DNA of 64,000 bases from contig MU385717.1 of assembly GCA_022497155.1 (NCBI GenBank), positions 930,001 to 994,000 of the forward strand, given 5' to 3'. A model generated the notes under the pieces. That model had not been told where the DNA came from. It did no database searches and worked only from the letters and a program-made list of their open reading frames with translations. A program made the position numbers and the translations under genes. Shown here in pieces: positions 35,401 to 47,185 of the stretch (position 1 is the first letter of the stretch; each line of letters begins with the position of its first letter). Source of the stretch: Whalleya microplaca. Its lineage: Eukaryota > Ascomycota > Sordariomycetes > Xylariales > Xylariaceae.

Positions 35401-37500
35401 TGATGTATTCACGTGAAGTGGTCAAAAGCGTAGAATATAGGGGTTTCCTAATCATTCGGTGTGTTTCTTGCACTCTTATTGGAAAATGACAAATAATACC
35501 AGTAGGAGAACTAAAAGCACCATAGGATAATAAAACATGTATCCGTTAGGCCTCAACGGGCTCTTTACGAGGCTCCGCCGCAAGACATATCAGCTCGCCT
35601 TGTGCAAGGCTTGGTATCCATCCACATGTTATGAGCAATCCTATCGAAAATTATCAGCTCACATAGTTACAGAAATTCAAGAAAGCAGCATCATAATTGT
35701 CTGGCAAAATGAATCATATTTACGATATAATGGCGATAATCTTGGATACTTTGCTTTTTCGCACAACTACATGCTGTAGACCGCGCTCCTGTACTATATG
35801 AGAACTTTACAGTAAAGCTTCGACGAGGAACAAAAGGTCCTACTATTAGAGAGGATATGTGGGTACTTATTTTTCAACAAGGAGCGCGGCACGCATAGCC
35901 CTGACAATGACCTTGAACGTTAGCCCTTGATGTATCCGGCCGGGGATTGGAGACCGGGTAATTCACATGAATTAGTCTGGGACCCATGTACCACATGTCA
36001 CTTCGTTCTAGCCATTGCATTCACAGTCGGCGGGAGCTAGGGTCGTAGAAATCTCAGTCCAGTCGACGATTTGACATGAAATAGGCCAATGATTATTTTT
36101 AGCAACATACAAAAAGTCATCAAGGCTCATCACACGTGGCTCCAGATATTCTCGAATGTATTAGCCAAGAATACTTCGCAGTTGTGAAGCAACTACTTCT
36201 ATCAAAAGGGGGGTTGCCGCTGCTTTTCCTGGTCGTGTATCATAATTTTCCGCTACTATGGGGTTCCTTTGTAGAGACATCTCTAGTGTATCGGAATTGG
36301 AAGGCGTAGAGCTTTTCGGTAGCCTTAGAAACATCTATTTCGTCTTTCATTTCTCTCGACACGTCTGATAGGTTCTTAGAAGGGATCCAGCTTCCCAAGC
36401 ATAATGCTATCCCGTTAACATGACATCGTTCCCAAGCAATACTTTCGGAGATTCATTCCCTAACATGGCTACTTCGGAACTTCATAGGTTAGTATTTAGG
36501 AGGTTGAGAGGCCTATATGCTATATTATAACTATTCATCCTAGCTTTTTGACATCTTGTTCAGCATTTGTTTATGAAGTATAATACTGAAACCCCCGCTT
36601 TGTACTACGGTACTAAATAATATCTGATCAAAATCTAGTTTGATGAATATAAATAGATGTACTTGGTTGAGGTTAGTCTAATCAAAAGTCTTATGTAGAC
36701 ATCATAACCAAACCATGACGAAATTCGACCAACAGTGTTTTTCTTGTCCCTGAAGTTCGAGCATACGAATCCGATAGGTTAAGCGTTTAACAGTCATTGC
36801 GGAATGGTCGCTCAAATCATATCAAAGATCTTAACTCATATTTGACGGGAGTATTTATGAATGAGCACTTCAGGTAAACCAAATGATAAAGACCAGGAAA
36901 GGAGGCCTCCAGGAGATGAGATATGCTGCTGGAGCACTACAGTTACCATGGTAATTGTATCAAATAAATTAAGTGAAGCTGGCTCTATCTCTCACCAATT
37001 GATAGATATAACATTTAAAATGCTTCCAGAATTTCTACTCTAGGTCTACAAAACCACCTGCTTCGGATCTTGCTCACAGTGAATGTATGAATATGAAGAA
37101 TAACATAACGAATGAAAAGAAGAATACTCACAACGAGTCAAGTGGCCCAATTAGTTTTCCGTGGGGCTATATAATACAAACATTGCTTCCATTGGTGTCT
37201 ACTCTGTTTCGCTGGGTCCTATGTACAACATGAGACTCCTTCATACTCGCTGTGGGTAGTCCTGTCTAATTCGATGTACACGAATTAAACAAGCAACAAC
37301 TAAGGCTATTTATGTAAACGACAAAAGTGGACTTCATTGCAAAGAGGTGGCTTTCAGTCCAGAAGGCCAAACTTATGAAATCATCCAATCTTCGATCATT
37401 CTGCCCCCTTAGCCACGGATTTGCGCGGGTCTTTCCGTTGAATTGGTGTCCCCTTGAAGCTCATCAAATCTTCTTCGATTTGCCTCCGAAAGAACCTATA
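32473..37500. other. Gene-poor stretch, one weak gene candidate near 34.4-34.9 kb
   Basis: The left end holds the promoter of the Pro-rich protein gene. Frames of 60-100 codons on both strands lack domains. The segment 34426-34898 (minus) is richer in GC and protein-like; see its entry. From 34.9 to 37.5 kb nothing is recognisable. Confidence 0.45.
34426..34898 (-). other. Possible gene or gene relic, two minus-strand frames
   Basis: Two adjacent open frames, 34674-34898 (contains PKMADKHLTGNPDEDLRAKD) and 34426-34677 (contains YLQNTNKIEAIEDRLEAAVYG and FDYGNDHLPAVQHHKLYF), could be joined by an intron with a GTTTGA or GTACGT donor and a CTGCAG acceptor near 34618-34623. The second frame looks like genuine protein sequence. 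I recognise no family, and the exon join is a guess. Confidence 0.25.
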
Positions 37501-38410
37501 CTAACCTGGGTCCCCGGAAGACTCATCCATTACCTTTGTAAGTCTTGCCACTTGAGTGTCTATCTTTCCTTCGCCTCTGGTTTTCGAATCTTGGGAGGCT
37601 GTACTCTTTTGGCGCTTGATCCCGCTTCTCGTACGACGCATCGCCAGTCCAAGGTTTTGTGCTACAAAAGAGTTCAACGCCGTGAACCGCGTTTCCCTCC
37701 GAATCGTTGGCCATAGTTGGTGGGATCTCATGTGCCGGATGAGTGGAACGAGGCGACGTCGAATGCTCTCGAATTCCCCAGGATCATCTGTTGAAAAGAT
37801 TTTACACAAAGATATGCCAATGCATCCTTGTATGTTTGCAAACTCGGTTTCAATAGCTGCAGCGTCTTGTCGTTCGAGCCTTTCCCGAAAGTATTGTACC
37901 GTGACTGTGATGTTGAATAAGAATGCTCTTAAACAAGTTGGTGCGCGCAGAAGTTTTGCGGTGATAGACAGCTGTACGTTGTTCAGGATGAGGGCGGCAG
38001 CCTGTGATTCTATTGTTCCTGTATGCAGTGGGTCACTCTGGTGTATGGTGTTGTCCAGGAGGGTTTCAAACAGTTCTCCCATCGCATGTTTGGCGAAGGC
38101 AGGCCGATATTGTTTGCATCCGTAGTAGATGAAGTGCAAGCAGGCGTATAGATTTTGTGGTTCGACCTCATCGATGGTAATGAACGGTTTTAGCCCAGAT
38201 GTAGAGCCGACGGATTTTGAGCGCATGTAGGCCTCGCGGATAGTCTCTGAGTCGCGACAGACGACAGAGGAATGTGCCGGCCATGTAAAATCATCGCAAT
38301 GTATTATACAGTCTGTCCGCTCTTCGAACTCCCACAATCTGAACAAATTAGTAGGATAGCGCTATTATGTTCAATTGGAAGTCATACCGTGGAGCAGTAC
38401 GAAGATCCAT
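37501..38410 (-). CDS. BTB/POZ domain protein
   Basis: Two exons: 38388-38410 (23 nt, from the ATG at 38410) and 37501-38338; 286 residues. The 49-nt intron has a GTATGA donor, a perfect CTACTAAT branch and a TTCAG acceptor; the main frame has no ATG at its 5' end, which makes the small first exon necessary. Residues about 10-90 match the fungal BTB fold: EERTDCIIHCDDFTWPAHSSVVCRDS (the usual SD..I...F..H..VLC pattern), then ITIDEVEP and LHFIYYG. The rest is helical and lysine/arginine-rich near the end. BTB domains mediate homodimerisation or bind Cul3; this type is highly expanded in ascomycetes with mostly unknown roles. The C-terminus carries CAG followed by GTTAGT, so a further 3' exon is possible. 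Confidence 0.8.
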
Positions 38411-39858
38411 AGTATGGAGATGTTCAATATGAGGACGCCTAGCACAAGGATGCTCAAGTAGCTGTTGTATTATTCAAGTCCTTCGTGTGTCGCATATGCC
38501 CCGGAATCTTGGCCTGGCTTTATCTGGGCACGCCAGCGGCTCAGACAGTGACAATATCAGTATCCCAACTTGTATTGTCGAAAAGGCAACCACAGAGCAT
38601 ACGAAACTCAATATATCATACTAGCACAGAGCTATTGTCGTGATTGGGGATATTCAAAACCAAAAATAGTGTACAAAGATGCGACTATTGTGATGACGAG
38701 TTTCATGCGATATGATGTGGTATAAAAGAGAATAAGAGAGGAGCTTCAATTTGGAGACAGTTCATCCATGCTAGATAAAACTTAAGTTACTTCAAAGCAC
38801 AGAGCAAGATCACTGGCTACCTAGGTAATATAGATGAATGAGGGCAAGAGAAGTGCAATCGAAGTATGCTTGTTAGTAGGAAGGGGGCACATGTAGGTGT
38901 AGGCACAGTACCTACCTCATGAATTGGTGGTCCTTCAGCTACGACTTGCAACTTGTCGAGGACAATTCTAAACGCTGCCTACAAAACATCCAATGTATGT
39001 TCAATTTGCTCTGCATAAGCAGTAAAGGTCTATGTCAATAAAATATCCGGCCTTGCCAACCACCTTGGTAGTAGGCACTTGTGGCTACTCCTCTAGTGTT
39101 TATCATCAAGGGGTCCTTTCCTTCCCTTTGGTCTATCCAATCTAGAATGCTAGCATACAGAAGAATTGGAACCTTCGATATAGGGCTCTTAAGGGAATCG
39201 ACTACCTGTGAGCAGTAGCGTAGGCCTCGATATAAAGATATTTTAGGAGCATCAATCTCTCCATCTATTATCCAGTCTTGAAAGTCTAGATACATACGCC
39301 TTCAAATACAGAAAGATATTCGTTATTATGAATTCTATAAAATGGAGATAGAACTTGACCATCTCGAAACTACACAAGGACAAGACTATATAGGATGCAT
39401 AATTTCGACATATTCTTGCTCAGGGGATCTTGAGGCAGCCTTTAAGCTTTGGTCACATAACGGTGGTCAACCGCCACGGATCAATGAAATGACTGATTTC
39501 ACACTCAGTTGCCCGCCATCCATCTATTCATACGCGTAGTTACAACAAGAAAAAGGAATATGTTCCTAAGTGGTTAAATCGGAAATCTGGTTATCCTACG
39601 AGATATTCCGTAGGACATTACCCACATTCTGCTTTATCCGGGCATTCTTACCCTATGCGGCTTGTCAGAAGTAGGTTTACCTTGGACATGGAGTTCGATT
39701 GCTTCCTGTCACATAGAAGGTTATCTACAGTCAAAAGATATCAACGTTTTATTGAATCGCATCTACTGGGTATCAAGGCAATAGCCGAGGCTTTAGTCTA
39801 CGTATCTAAGACGGTCTTTCAGTGAAAATCAATTAATGCCCCATTAAAAGCTCAGATT
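38411..39858. other. Intergenic, no supported gene
   Basis: An 86-codon minus frame from an ATG at 39295 (39035-39295) has no recognised domain and was not called. A short hairpin, TCCTACG pairing with CGTAGGA, lies near 39593-39614. The remainder is AT-rich. Confidence 0.45.
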
Positions 39859-41108
39859 TTATACGGGTTTCACCATGAAAATCTGCTAGTTGTTAGCATT
39901 ATACACATTCAAGTAGGAGTCTTGGTTTCCTTACCTGGTTCAATGCCTGTATATCGGCCATGGCCATCCGTTTCGATGCGATATTGCGCGACCGCACATA
40001 GTGCCGCGTTAGAGCCTGAGGAGTAGAGGTCCCCGTTCCAACTGGTGTCGAGGAGCCGCTTTCTTGGGGAGTGGCATCGAGAGCTGGAATCGAAGTTGCT
40101 ATGGGGATTATTTTCTCTGCCGGCAACTCTGAGGCATCCCACTGCTTCCGCTTCTTTTCTTTCTTCTCCTTCTTTTCCCTTTTCCTCTTAGACTTTTCCG
40201 ACTTAGTATCTTCTAACGAAACAGGAGTCTTGTCGCTATTCGCTGTAAACTCGACGTCCTTCTTCGATTTGTCCTTAGATTTCTTGCTCTTCTTCTTGGT
40301 CTCAGTTGGCTCTCCTTCCTCCGCGTCTTCCCGTTTTGACTTCTTGGACTTCTTCTTTTTCTTGCTAGATTCTTTGGCCTCTAGGTCAACGGTCGAGTCG
40401 TCCTTAGAGTCGTCCTTTGACCGCTTCTTTCGCTTCGTCTCGGGAACGATATCGGAACCATCTGTAGTAGGAGTGTCCTCGGCATTCCGCTTCTTAGATT
40501 TCTTTTCTTTCTTTTGTCTTTTGGCGGGGATGTGGTCCACGTCCTCCGATTTTGATTCCGACTCCTCTTCCTTGACAGCAGCCGTCGAAGTTGCGGTGTT
40601 CTCGCTGTTCGGCTCCTGCATCTGGTCACCGACCAAGAGCCCTCCACTAACGAACCGCATGGGTCCGAATCTCCGCTCGACGTACAAGCTCGTCTTGACT
40701 TCTAACCGCACCTTTCTCTCCTTCTCGATAGCCTCCTCAGACTTGCCGTTCAGTCTGCCAAGGAGGTCTTTAAATCCATCCAAGCCAGTACACTCGGCAT
40801 TCTGCTTCTGGCGGGGCTTCGCGCCCAAGCCAAGGGTATCGTCTTTCAAGGTAACCTTGATGGGCGCTGAGCTCGCAGCGGTATGAAGGTCCGAGTGTGC
40901 TGAATTCTGTGCGCCTAGGAATTTTCCCGGCTCCCAGCCGTGCGCCCGTAGGATCTTCTGGCCAAAGGTCGTCTCGTCACGGGTCCATCTCGTGTTATTC
41001 GGGTCGTAGTCGAGTTTCCGACGACTGCAAATCGAGATAGATTAGCAACAGCTCCATAGGAATCGAGACAAAAGGATCCCCATACTTTCGTGTGCCTGCG
41101 AGACCCAT
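39859..41108 (-). CDS. PXR1: PXR1 (PinX1-related) G-patch protein
   Basis: Three exons: 41086-41108, 39935-41024 and 39859-39882; 378 residues. The first intron (GTATGG...TTTGCAG) joins MGLAGTR to NRRKLDYDPNNTRW; the last (GTAAGG, branch TGCTAACAA, TAGCAG) adds only IFMVKPV, matching the IFM-V/I-K ending of family members. The G-patch lies at about residues 25-79 (TFGQKILRAHGWEPGKFLGA ... DDTLGLGAK). A linker (ERRFGPMRFVSGGLLVG) is followed by long Lys/Glu/Ser-rich stretches (KKKKKSKKSKRED, KREKKEKKEKKRKQ) typical of nucleolar targeting. In yeast PXR1/GNO1 acts in 18S and 25S rRNA processing as an activator of the Prp43 helicase and negatively affects telomerase. It is head-to-head with the 150-residue gene at 41671. 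Confidence 0.93.
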
Positions 41109-41670
41109 TACGACGTCAACAGTCTTCTTAGCAACCGCAGCGAAGGCTATTACAAGAGAGTCTATTAGACCACAATGCACAGGCCGGAATATTTTGGTGG
41201 GGTCCTCTCTCAGTGAGTTTCCAAAATTTTGGTTGATAAGATAACGATTTCTTAGACTAAATTATTAGCGGAGCCGCGGCAGAACAAAAGCCCGATATCT
41301 AGTACCTAAGTACTTCGTACCGTAGATAGAAAAATAGGGGTATATTCAATTCTACCTAGGTACGAACAAAGCGATTGGCCAATTGGCTTCACAACTGGCT
41401 AAGAATGGCAAGCACGACTTCAACTAGGATAATCCATATGACTGCATGTACTTTCCCCAGACTTCAAGAAATAAAATCTAAATCGGCAGGTACATTGATA
41501 AATCTAGGGACCTTAGATAGGAACTCGCTTCATTAGGTTCAAATGTTGTGTCGTGATCACTTGACGAACTCATCAACTTCTAGATTTTGTGCATAGGATC
41601 TATATCCCACTAGTTGTCCATCTTATACGCAGCGTAACTATCTACTTAGATACACCCACGTAGTATAACC
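41109..41670. promoter_or_regulatory. Divergent promoter region, PXR1 / 150-aa gene
   Basis: 562 bp separate the two opposite start codons. It contains a TACCTAGGTA palindrome near 41353. No TATA box is placed with confidence. Shared regulation is inference from the layout only. Confidence 0.45.
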
Positions 41671-42516
41671 ATGCCCCCTCGCCGTAAAGGACCTGTCCCA
41701 GCAGAAGCCGGGTCAGGCACAGAGGTCGACTTTGGATCTGACTTCAACTTCCCGAGCCCAAGCGGACATCTGCCGCAGGGGCTGCAAAACATCGTATGCC
41801 TCCTTCCATACCCATAACAGGGCGTAGTGAGACATGATTCCTACCCATTACCTGCCCTAGCCTGATGAGAGCGACATCCTGCCATACATGCCGTTGGCCA
41901 GATGAGTGCATATCACTAATTCGTTCTCTTCTCCCTCGATCACAGGAGAAGTGGAAGTCCAGGCGCTCGGAGATCCGCAAGAACATCGCCGCCGACCATG
42001 CAAAGGGACTCGGGCAGCTGAAGAAAGGCATAGCGAAACACTACAAGGATGAGGCGCAGAAGAGGCAAGTCATACCTACATCGGGTGAACCCTGCATATA
42101 CCTATGCCATTAGATACTTACCTACCTACCTGGCTACACCCACCGCTCGCCACATCTCTACCTACATACAGTGTCGTCTATGAACCTGAATGCGAAATCG
42201 ACTGGCCCTCTGTCCTCACCCCACACTCCCACCGTCCCTTCAATATCCACGCTCATCACCAACTAACCAGCTTACCCTCAACTAACCCATCCCACCCGCT
42301 CCCAGAACCACGCACAACGCGCAGCTCCTCACCCGCCTCATCGCCGCCCTCGAGAAGCGCACCGCGGCCGAGGAGGCCATCAACGAGCGCGTGGAGTGGC
42401 TGCGCGAGGAGAGCGCCTACATGGCCAAGCTCGTGATCGATGTCTACGACGGGCGGATGGAGAAAGCACTGGAGGCCGCCAAGGCTGTCGAGGGGCAGGA
42501 CGCCGGGAAGAAGTGA
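41671..42516 (+). CDS. Small coiled-coil protein, 150 aa, with a GC-AG intron
   Basis: Three exons: 41671-41793, 41946-42064 and 42306-42516. The first intron is GTATGC...TCACAG with a TCACTAAT branch. The second has a GC donor, AAGAG|GCAAGTC, a CAACTAACCC branch and CTCCCAG acceptor; the join restores KDEAQKR-TTHNAQLLTRL in frame, and no GT donor gives the same result. The product starts PPRRKGPVPAEAGSG, then is mostly alpha-helical and charged (EKWKSRRSEIRKNIAADHAK, AEEAINERVEWLREESAYM), suggesting a coiled coil. The last exon is strikingly GC-rich. I do not recognise the family. A possible poly(A) signal AATAAA lies at 42745-42750. Confidence 0.75.
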
Positions 42517-43403
42517 GATGGGCCAGTGTGTGGGTGGGTATGTGTGAATGTGGATATATGTTTTGCTATTGCTGCTACTTCTGATGATGGTAAATGGGAG
42601 AAAGCAAAAGGCGGAAGCGACATCTGCTTTAGGTGGCTGTTCTTGCTATATATGTACGGAGTTTACTATTGACTACCACCTCTATTCATCTACTTTAGCA
42701 TACGAGGATTATTCAGCCAAGAGTACTGTGTGAAGGATAATAGCAATAAAGCTTCGTAAGCAAGCCACTGTACGGACATAGTTGAATTATAGAACTTTCA
42801 CAAACTTCCTACCCTACATTTTCTTACGTATAATCACCAGGTTAACTTCATCAACCCTCCCACATTATAGCGTAGTTAATAGGGCATAATCACTTCACAC
42901 GCAAACCCCATCAAAACGCTGTAGCAATGTTGATTCGGGCTATATATGCCGTATCTGGCGTCACAAAGTATCTACCCGTTTACCACGCGTTGACTCCTCC
43001 TTTGCTAGCCTGGCCATACCCTGCCGGAGACCACAACCCCGAGAGTACCTAATCCTCTCTGTCTCTCTCTATCTCTTTCTTGATCTGTCTCGCTCTCTGA
43101 AATCCGTATATGTCTAGGCATCTAGTCTGATTGATTGATCTACCGCCTATGAGTGATGCGGGACGAAAATCGCTTGTTTGCTTTAAAATAACGCCGCTTC
43201 TGATCGATTTGGCATTAGTTGAGTAAAGGGTATCTACCCGTTCAGTCCTTTGTAGACTATGCGCTTGGAAATGCAGTAACTGTAATGCGATCACCCCCCT
43301 TGAGAGGCGAATGGTGTAACTTTTTTTGTAGTTTTTGTAGTTTTTGTTGTATGAAGAAGGGCCGTCCCTTCTGCAGAACCATTCCTATAGAGGGAATGGA
43401 CTG
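42517..43403. other. Intergenic between convergent genes
   Basis: Shared 3' region of the 150-residue gene and the Fun30 gene. It contains T-rich short repeats of the form TTTTTGTAG near 43321-43349. No gene seen. Confidence 0.5.
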
Positions 43404-46400
43404 CTAGTGGAGTTGAGTGGCGCGCATCTCGACCTCCGTCTCCAGCAGCATGAGCTTGCGGCACTGCTCCTCGACGGATTCTTCGTTGCCGTCATCCACG
43501 CCATGCTGGCCCTCGACGTATGCCGCGAGCATGAGCTTCTTGACGCACGAGTTGTAGACTAGACCCTCGACGGAGTTCTTAGTGATCAGACGGATCACCT
43601 CGACGTCGCGGGTCTGTCCGATGCGGTGAGCACGGTTGGACGCCTGGACATCATCTTGCGGGTTGTCAGATTGGTCGAAAAGGATAACCTTATTCGCGGC
43701 AGTCAGGTTGAGACCAGTGCCACCGGCTCCCGTGGTAAGGAGGAACACGGGGATGTGGGGGTTCTCGTCGAACCGTTGGATTTCTGGAAACCGTTCTGCC
43801 GTTACAGTGTTGCCGGTAAGTTCACAGTAGGGGATGTCGGCGTGATGGAAGGTTTCCCGAAGGATATCGATTACCATCTCAAATCTGCTGAAGACGAGGC
43901 ATCGGTCGCCCGACTTCATGTAGCCCCGGACAAGCTCTAGAAGCTTCTGCACCTTCGGGCTTTCTTCCCACGAGCGTTCGACAATGTCTAGATGTCCGAT
44001 ATATTTGGGAAAGTCCTTGCACCAAAGATGGAGCTGGAAGTCTGACTTGTCCTTGAAATCTTCAAGGAGGAGCTCTCTGTGACGTTCCTCCTTGCTCTGA
44101 ATATACAGCTCTTCCGCCGAACAGTTCTTCCATAGAATGTCCACCATTTTCTCCACTCGGCTATCGCTGAAGTGACGTCGGAAAAGCTGATGATGAATCG
44201 CAGCCTTGCGAAGTTGCATCCACGGGTTTGACTCCTTGATAGTGGACTTGTCTCGCTTCGTACCCTTTGGCAAGAGGTAACGGCCCTTGATCTCATCGTA
44301 GATGGATTTCTGATCGGGATGCACTGCAAATTTCGTATTAGTTCTTGTTTTAGACAGCACTGAATAGCAGGTAGAACACTTACTGTCGACAACCTCGTTG
44401 CGTTCGTTCTTCTTGGCAAGATCAAGGACATCGGATTTCCGGCGCTGAAGAATGAACGGAGCAATGACTGCTCGAGCGCGGTCAACCCGGCCCTCGGCAA
44501 GTGCTGCGAAGTTATGAACGTCCTTGCTCGGGACTTTGGCTTCAAAGATGGTATTCAGTCTCTCGAAATCGTCTTCCTCGAACAGACTGGGTTCAATGAA
44601 ATGAAGAAGTGTAAGAAGCTCCTTCAAGTTATTCTGAACAGGAGTACCGCTCAACACAAGACGCCACTGGGTAGGGACTCTCATCATCTGTCTGTAGATC
44701 AGAGTGCTTCGGTTCTTCAACTTATGCCCTTCATCAAAGATGGCAGCCTAGGAGAGAGTTAGCTAACGAAATTGGGTGAGAGTGTAGGTTCACGAACATA
44801 AGGGTCCAGTGCCTGAAGCCACGCTAGGTCCTCTGCCTGTCGCTCGACTTGCGAGTAAGTTGTCAGAACAACATGGTGTTCTTGTGCCTCCTCAATCTCA
44901 ATGTTCCGTCGGCTCGAGCCAGAGTAAGGCAAGACTGAAATCTCAGGTGCGAATCGTTCGAACTCAGACATCCAGTTCTCGTAGGTACTAGGCGGTACCA
45001 CAATCAAGTTAGGCCAGTGAGGTCGCTCGTCTGATTCATCCGCGGTTCCGACTAGGTGGGCAATGAACGAAATCACCTGGCAGGTCTTTCCAAGACCCAT
45101 ATCATCTGCGAGAATACCACTGTATCCCTTGGAGTGTAAAAGGCTCATCCAGTTCAAACCAAGTAGCTGGTATGACTTCAGTTGAATAGATTCGTCCATC
45201 AGTTCTGGTTTCTCCGCAATAGGTAACTCATCCAGAATCGAATTAGAGGGGGTCTTGATGCCGCCATTCTTGTCCATTGGCCAAGTTGCCATGGCCGATT
45301 GCAATTCTGATCCTCGCTTCTCGCATTCCTTGATGACTGTAGCGGCTGCCTCACAGGCCTGGAACCAGGACGATAACTTCTCGACAATGAGTTCTCCGAC
45401 CTGAGTTTTCTTGGCCTTTGCTTTCGATCTGGACTTGTCTTTGCGGGAAACCTTTTCAGCCTGGTCAATGCTCTTGAAGGGTCGTGAAGAGACCATGAGC
45501 TTTGCATCGACAGGGAGTCCTGTCATGCGTCCAAGTTCTTCGGCGGTGCAGGTGTTGAGATAGTTGAGAACATTTTGCTTCTCAATCACACCATTCTCAC
45601 CTGAGCTGTCAAGATCAGGAGTGCCAGCGAATTGCGCACCATTGTCAGAATCTGACAAAACCTCAAGTTGCTCGGGTTCAACATTGGTTTCGGCCTTTCT
45701 CTTACGTGAAAGAAGTTTCTTAGGCTGGGGTAGACTCGAGTCTGAGTCTGAGTCAAGTGTGACAATTGGTGCTGGAGGGGTGCGGTTGCGACGACCTTGA
45801 AGCAAGCGACGACGAGGTCTTACAGGGGCCTCATCATCAGACGAAGCATGAGAATGAGCCATTTTTGCAATGCCTTGAGAGCTGGCTGGGGAATTTTCGT
45901 CAGATTGCGCTGGGGTTGTGGGAAGTGAAGTCGCTGAGGAAGACACAGAAAATACAGCAGGGGGGGTTGGGGATTTATTGCGGCGGCCTTGAATTAGACG
46001 TCCGCGGGGCATTTTCTTGTTAGTGAATCGGGTGTTCGCTGAATTGATAGAGTGTGTAGATTGTGCAGGGTGTGAAGAGTGTGTAGAATGTGCAGGGTGT
46101 GAAGAGTGTGCAGGGTGTGCAGAGTGTGTAAGTTTTGGAGTTGAAGAGGACTTTCCAGATTCTGCAGAGGGACGTTGGACAAAATTGTGTAAAGTGTTTC
46201 GCGAAGAGCTAGCTAGCCCTAAAGATTTTGCGCCAGTTAGGTCTGAAATGCTGCTACTGCCGGATGTAGAATTTGAAGTCTTTGACACTGAGGGAGCTTT
46301 GGCAGTCTTCCTATCCAATAGCTCCACCGCCTTCGACACCTGCCAGCCCACGTCCTTAAGCAGTGCATCCTTACAGGCCTGGACAGTAATCCCAGGGTTT

Positions 46401-47185
46401 CTCCTCAGCATAATTCTATGGACTTGACTTGTCAAGTGTCGTAGTCTCACATCATGGATGTCGTTGAGGGTTAAGGCTTTCTTAGGCAGCGGACCCGATT
46501 TCGGCGTCGAGGCTGAAGATGATACACCGTCTTTCTTCATGAATGACGAAGGCCGAATGTCACCCCTCATAGGACGGTCGTCGTCCGAGCTATCCCGCCG
46601 CTTCTTATAATCCTCTGCTATATCGTCGTCGGATATATTCACATAGCTTCTTTTGGCTAAGGGGCCATTGGCCCTATTCACCGATTTCTGCATGGTTGGC
46701 GGCCTAAACGAAGTTCCCGCCGGAGCCATCAGCGATCCTACTCTGCTCACTACCTGCGGCTTCTTTTCCACCACGCTTGAAGGTCTCGTCTGACTCTTAG
46801 GTTGGAATGGTGACGAGGCGGGCACTTCGACAGCCGTACTCGGGGAACTCGGGGCTAGAGGCGAGGACGGCTGCTTTGGTGCAGCGCGGTCTATTATTTG
46901 CGTGGGCTGTGTGGCCCTATTAACTATCTGCGTAGGCTGCGTCGTCCTGTTCACTATCTGCGTAGGCTGCGTGGTCTTGGTGACTATCTGCGTCGGCTGG
47001 GTGAAGTACGGCGAGGAGCACGGAACGCTGGCAGCCACCAGCTCATCAAGGTCGTCGTCGTCTATTTCGATCCACGTCGAATCAGAAGGCTGGGGACGAC
47101 CGTTGGCTTGGCTCCTCCGATCCATTCCAGGAGTGCCTGGTATGAAGAGAGAGCCTCCTGAAGGCACCGAAGCCTTTCGCGACAT
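43404..47185 (-). CDS. fun30: SNF2-family chromatin remodeler, Fun30/SMARCAD1 type
   Basis: Three exons: 44798-47185, 44384-44747 and 43404-44323; 1223 residues. The ATG at 47185 is the first in frame. The first intron (44748-44797) uses a GTTCGT donor with GCTAAC branch and CCTAG acceptor; the second (44324-44383) is 60 nt, in frame, GTAAGT, branch AACTAAT, TTTGCAG. The N-terminal half is disordered with two repeat tracts and a CUE-like helical segment near 240-295 (NDIHDVRLRHLTSQVHRIML). The ATPase has Walker A DDMGLGKT near 695, the DEGH box at 801-804 (DEGH rather than DEAH is typical of Fun30/SMARCAD1), LSGTPVQNNL, and the helicase C part with LLTTGAGGTGLNLT and DQSDNPQDDVQASNRAHRIGQ. 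Fun30 enzymes slide and exchange nucleosomes, act in heterochromatin and promote DNA end resection. Confidence 0.93.
46040..46135. repeat. Imperfect GTGTG-AGA type minisatellite inside the Fun30 gene
   Basis: On the plus strand words such as GTGCAGGGTGTGAAGAGTGT recur several times; in the protein this gives a low-complexity stretch of alternating HS, HP and TH residues (HSAHPAHSSHPAHSTHS). Its length is likely to vary between strains. Confidence 0.65.
46900..47012. repeat. 30-bp tandem repeat (4 units) coding TQPTQIVNRT-like decapeptides
   Basis: Four consecutive ten-residue units, TQPTQIVTKT, TQPTQIVNRT, TQPTQIVNRA and TQPTQIIDRA, in the N-terminal disordered part of the Fun30-type protein. 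The DNA units are similar but not identical. Confidence 0.75.

Noticed and set aside
39035..39295. 86-codon minus frame from a proper ATG
   Set aside because: No family, no upstream signal and isolated in AT-rich DNA; too weak to call.
40071..40886. 271-codon plus frame opposite PXR1
   Set aside because: It is antisense to the Lys/Ser-rich repeats of PXR1, whose low-complexity codons leave the other strand open; the product is Phe/Ser-rich and meaningless.
43988..44545. 185-codon minus frame inside the Fun30 gene
   Set aside because: It overlaps the helicase exons in a shifted frame; the conserved SNF2 motifs are in the other frame.
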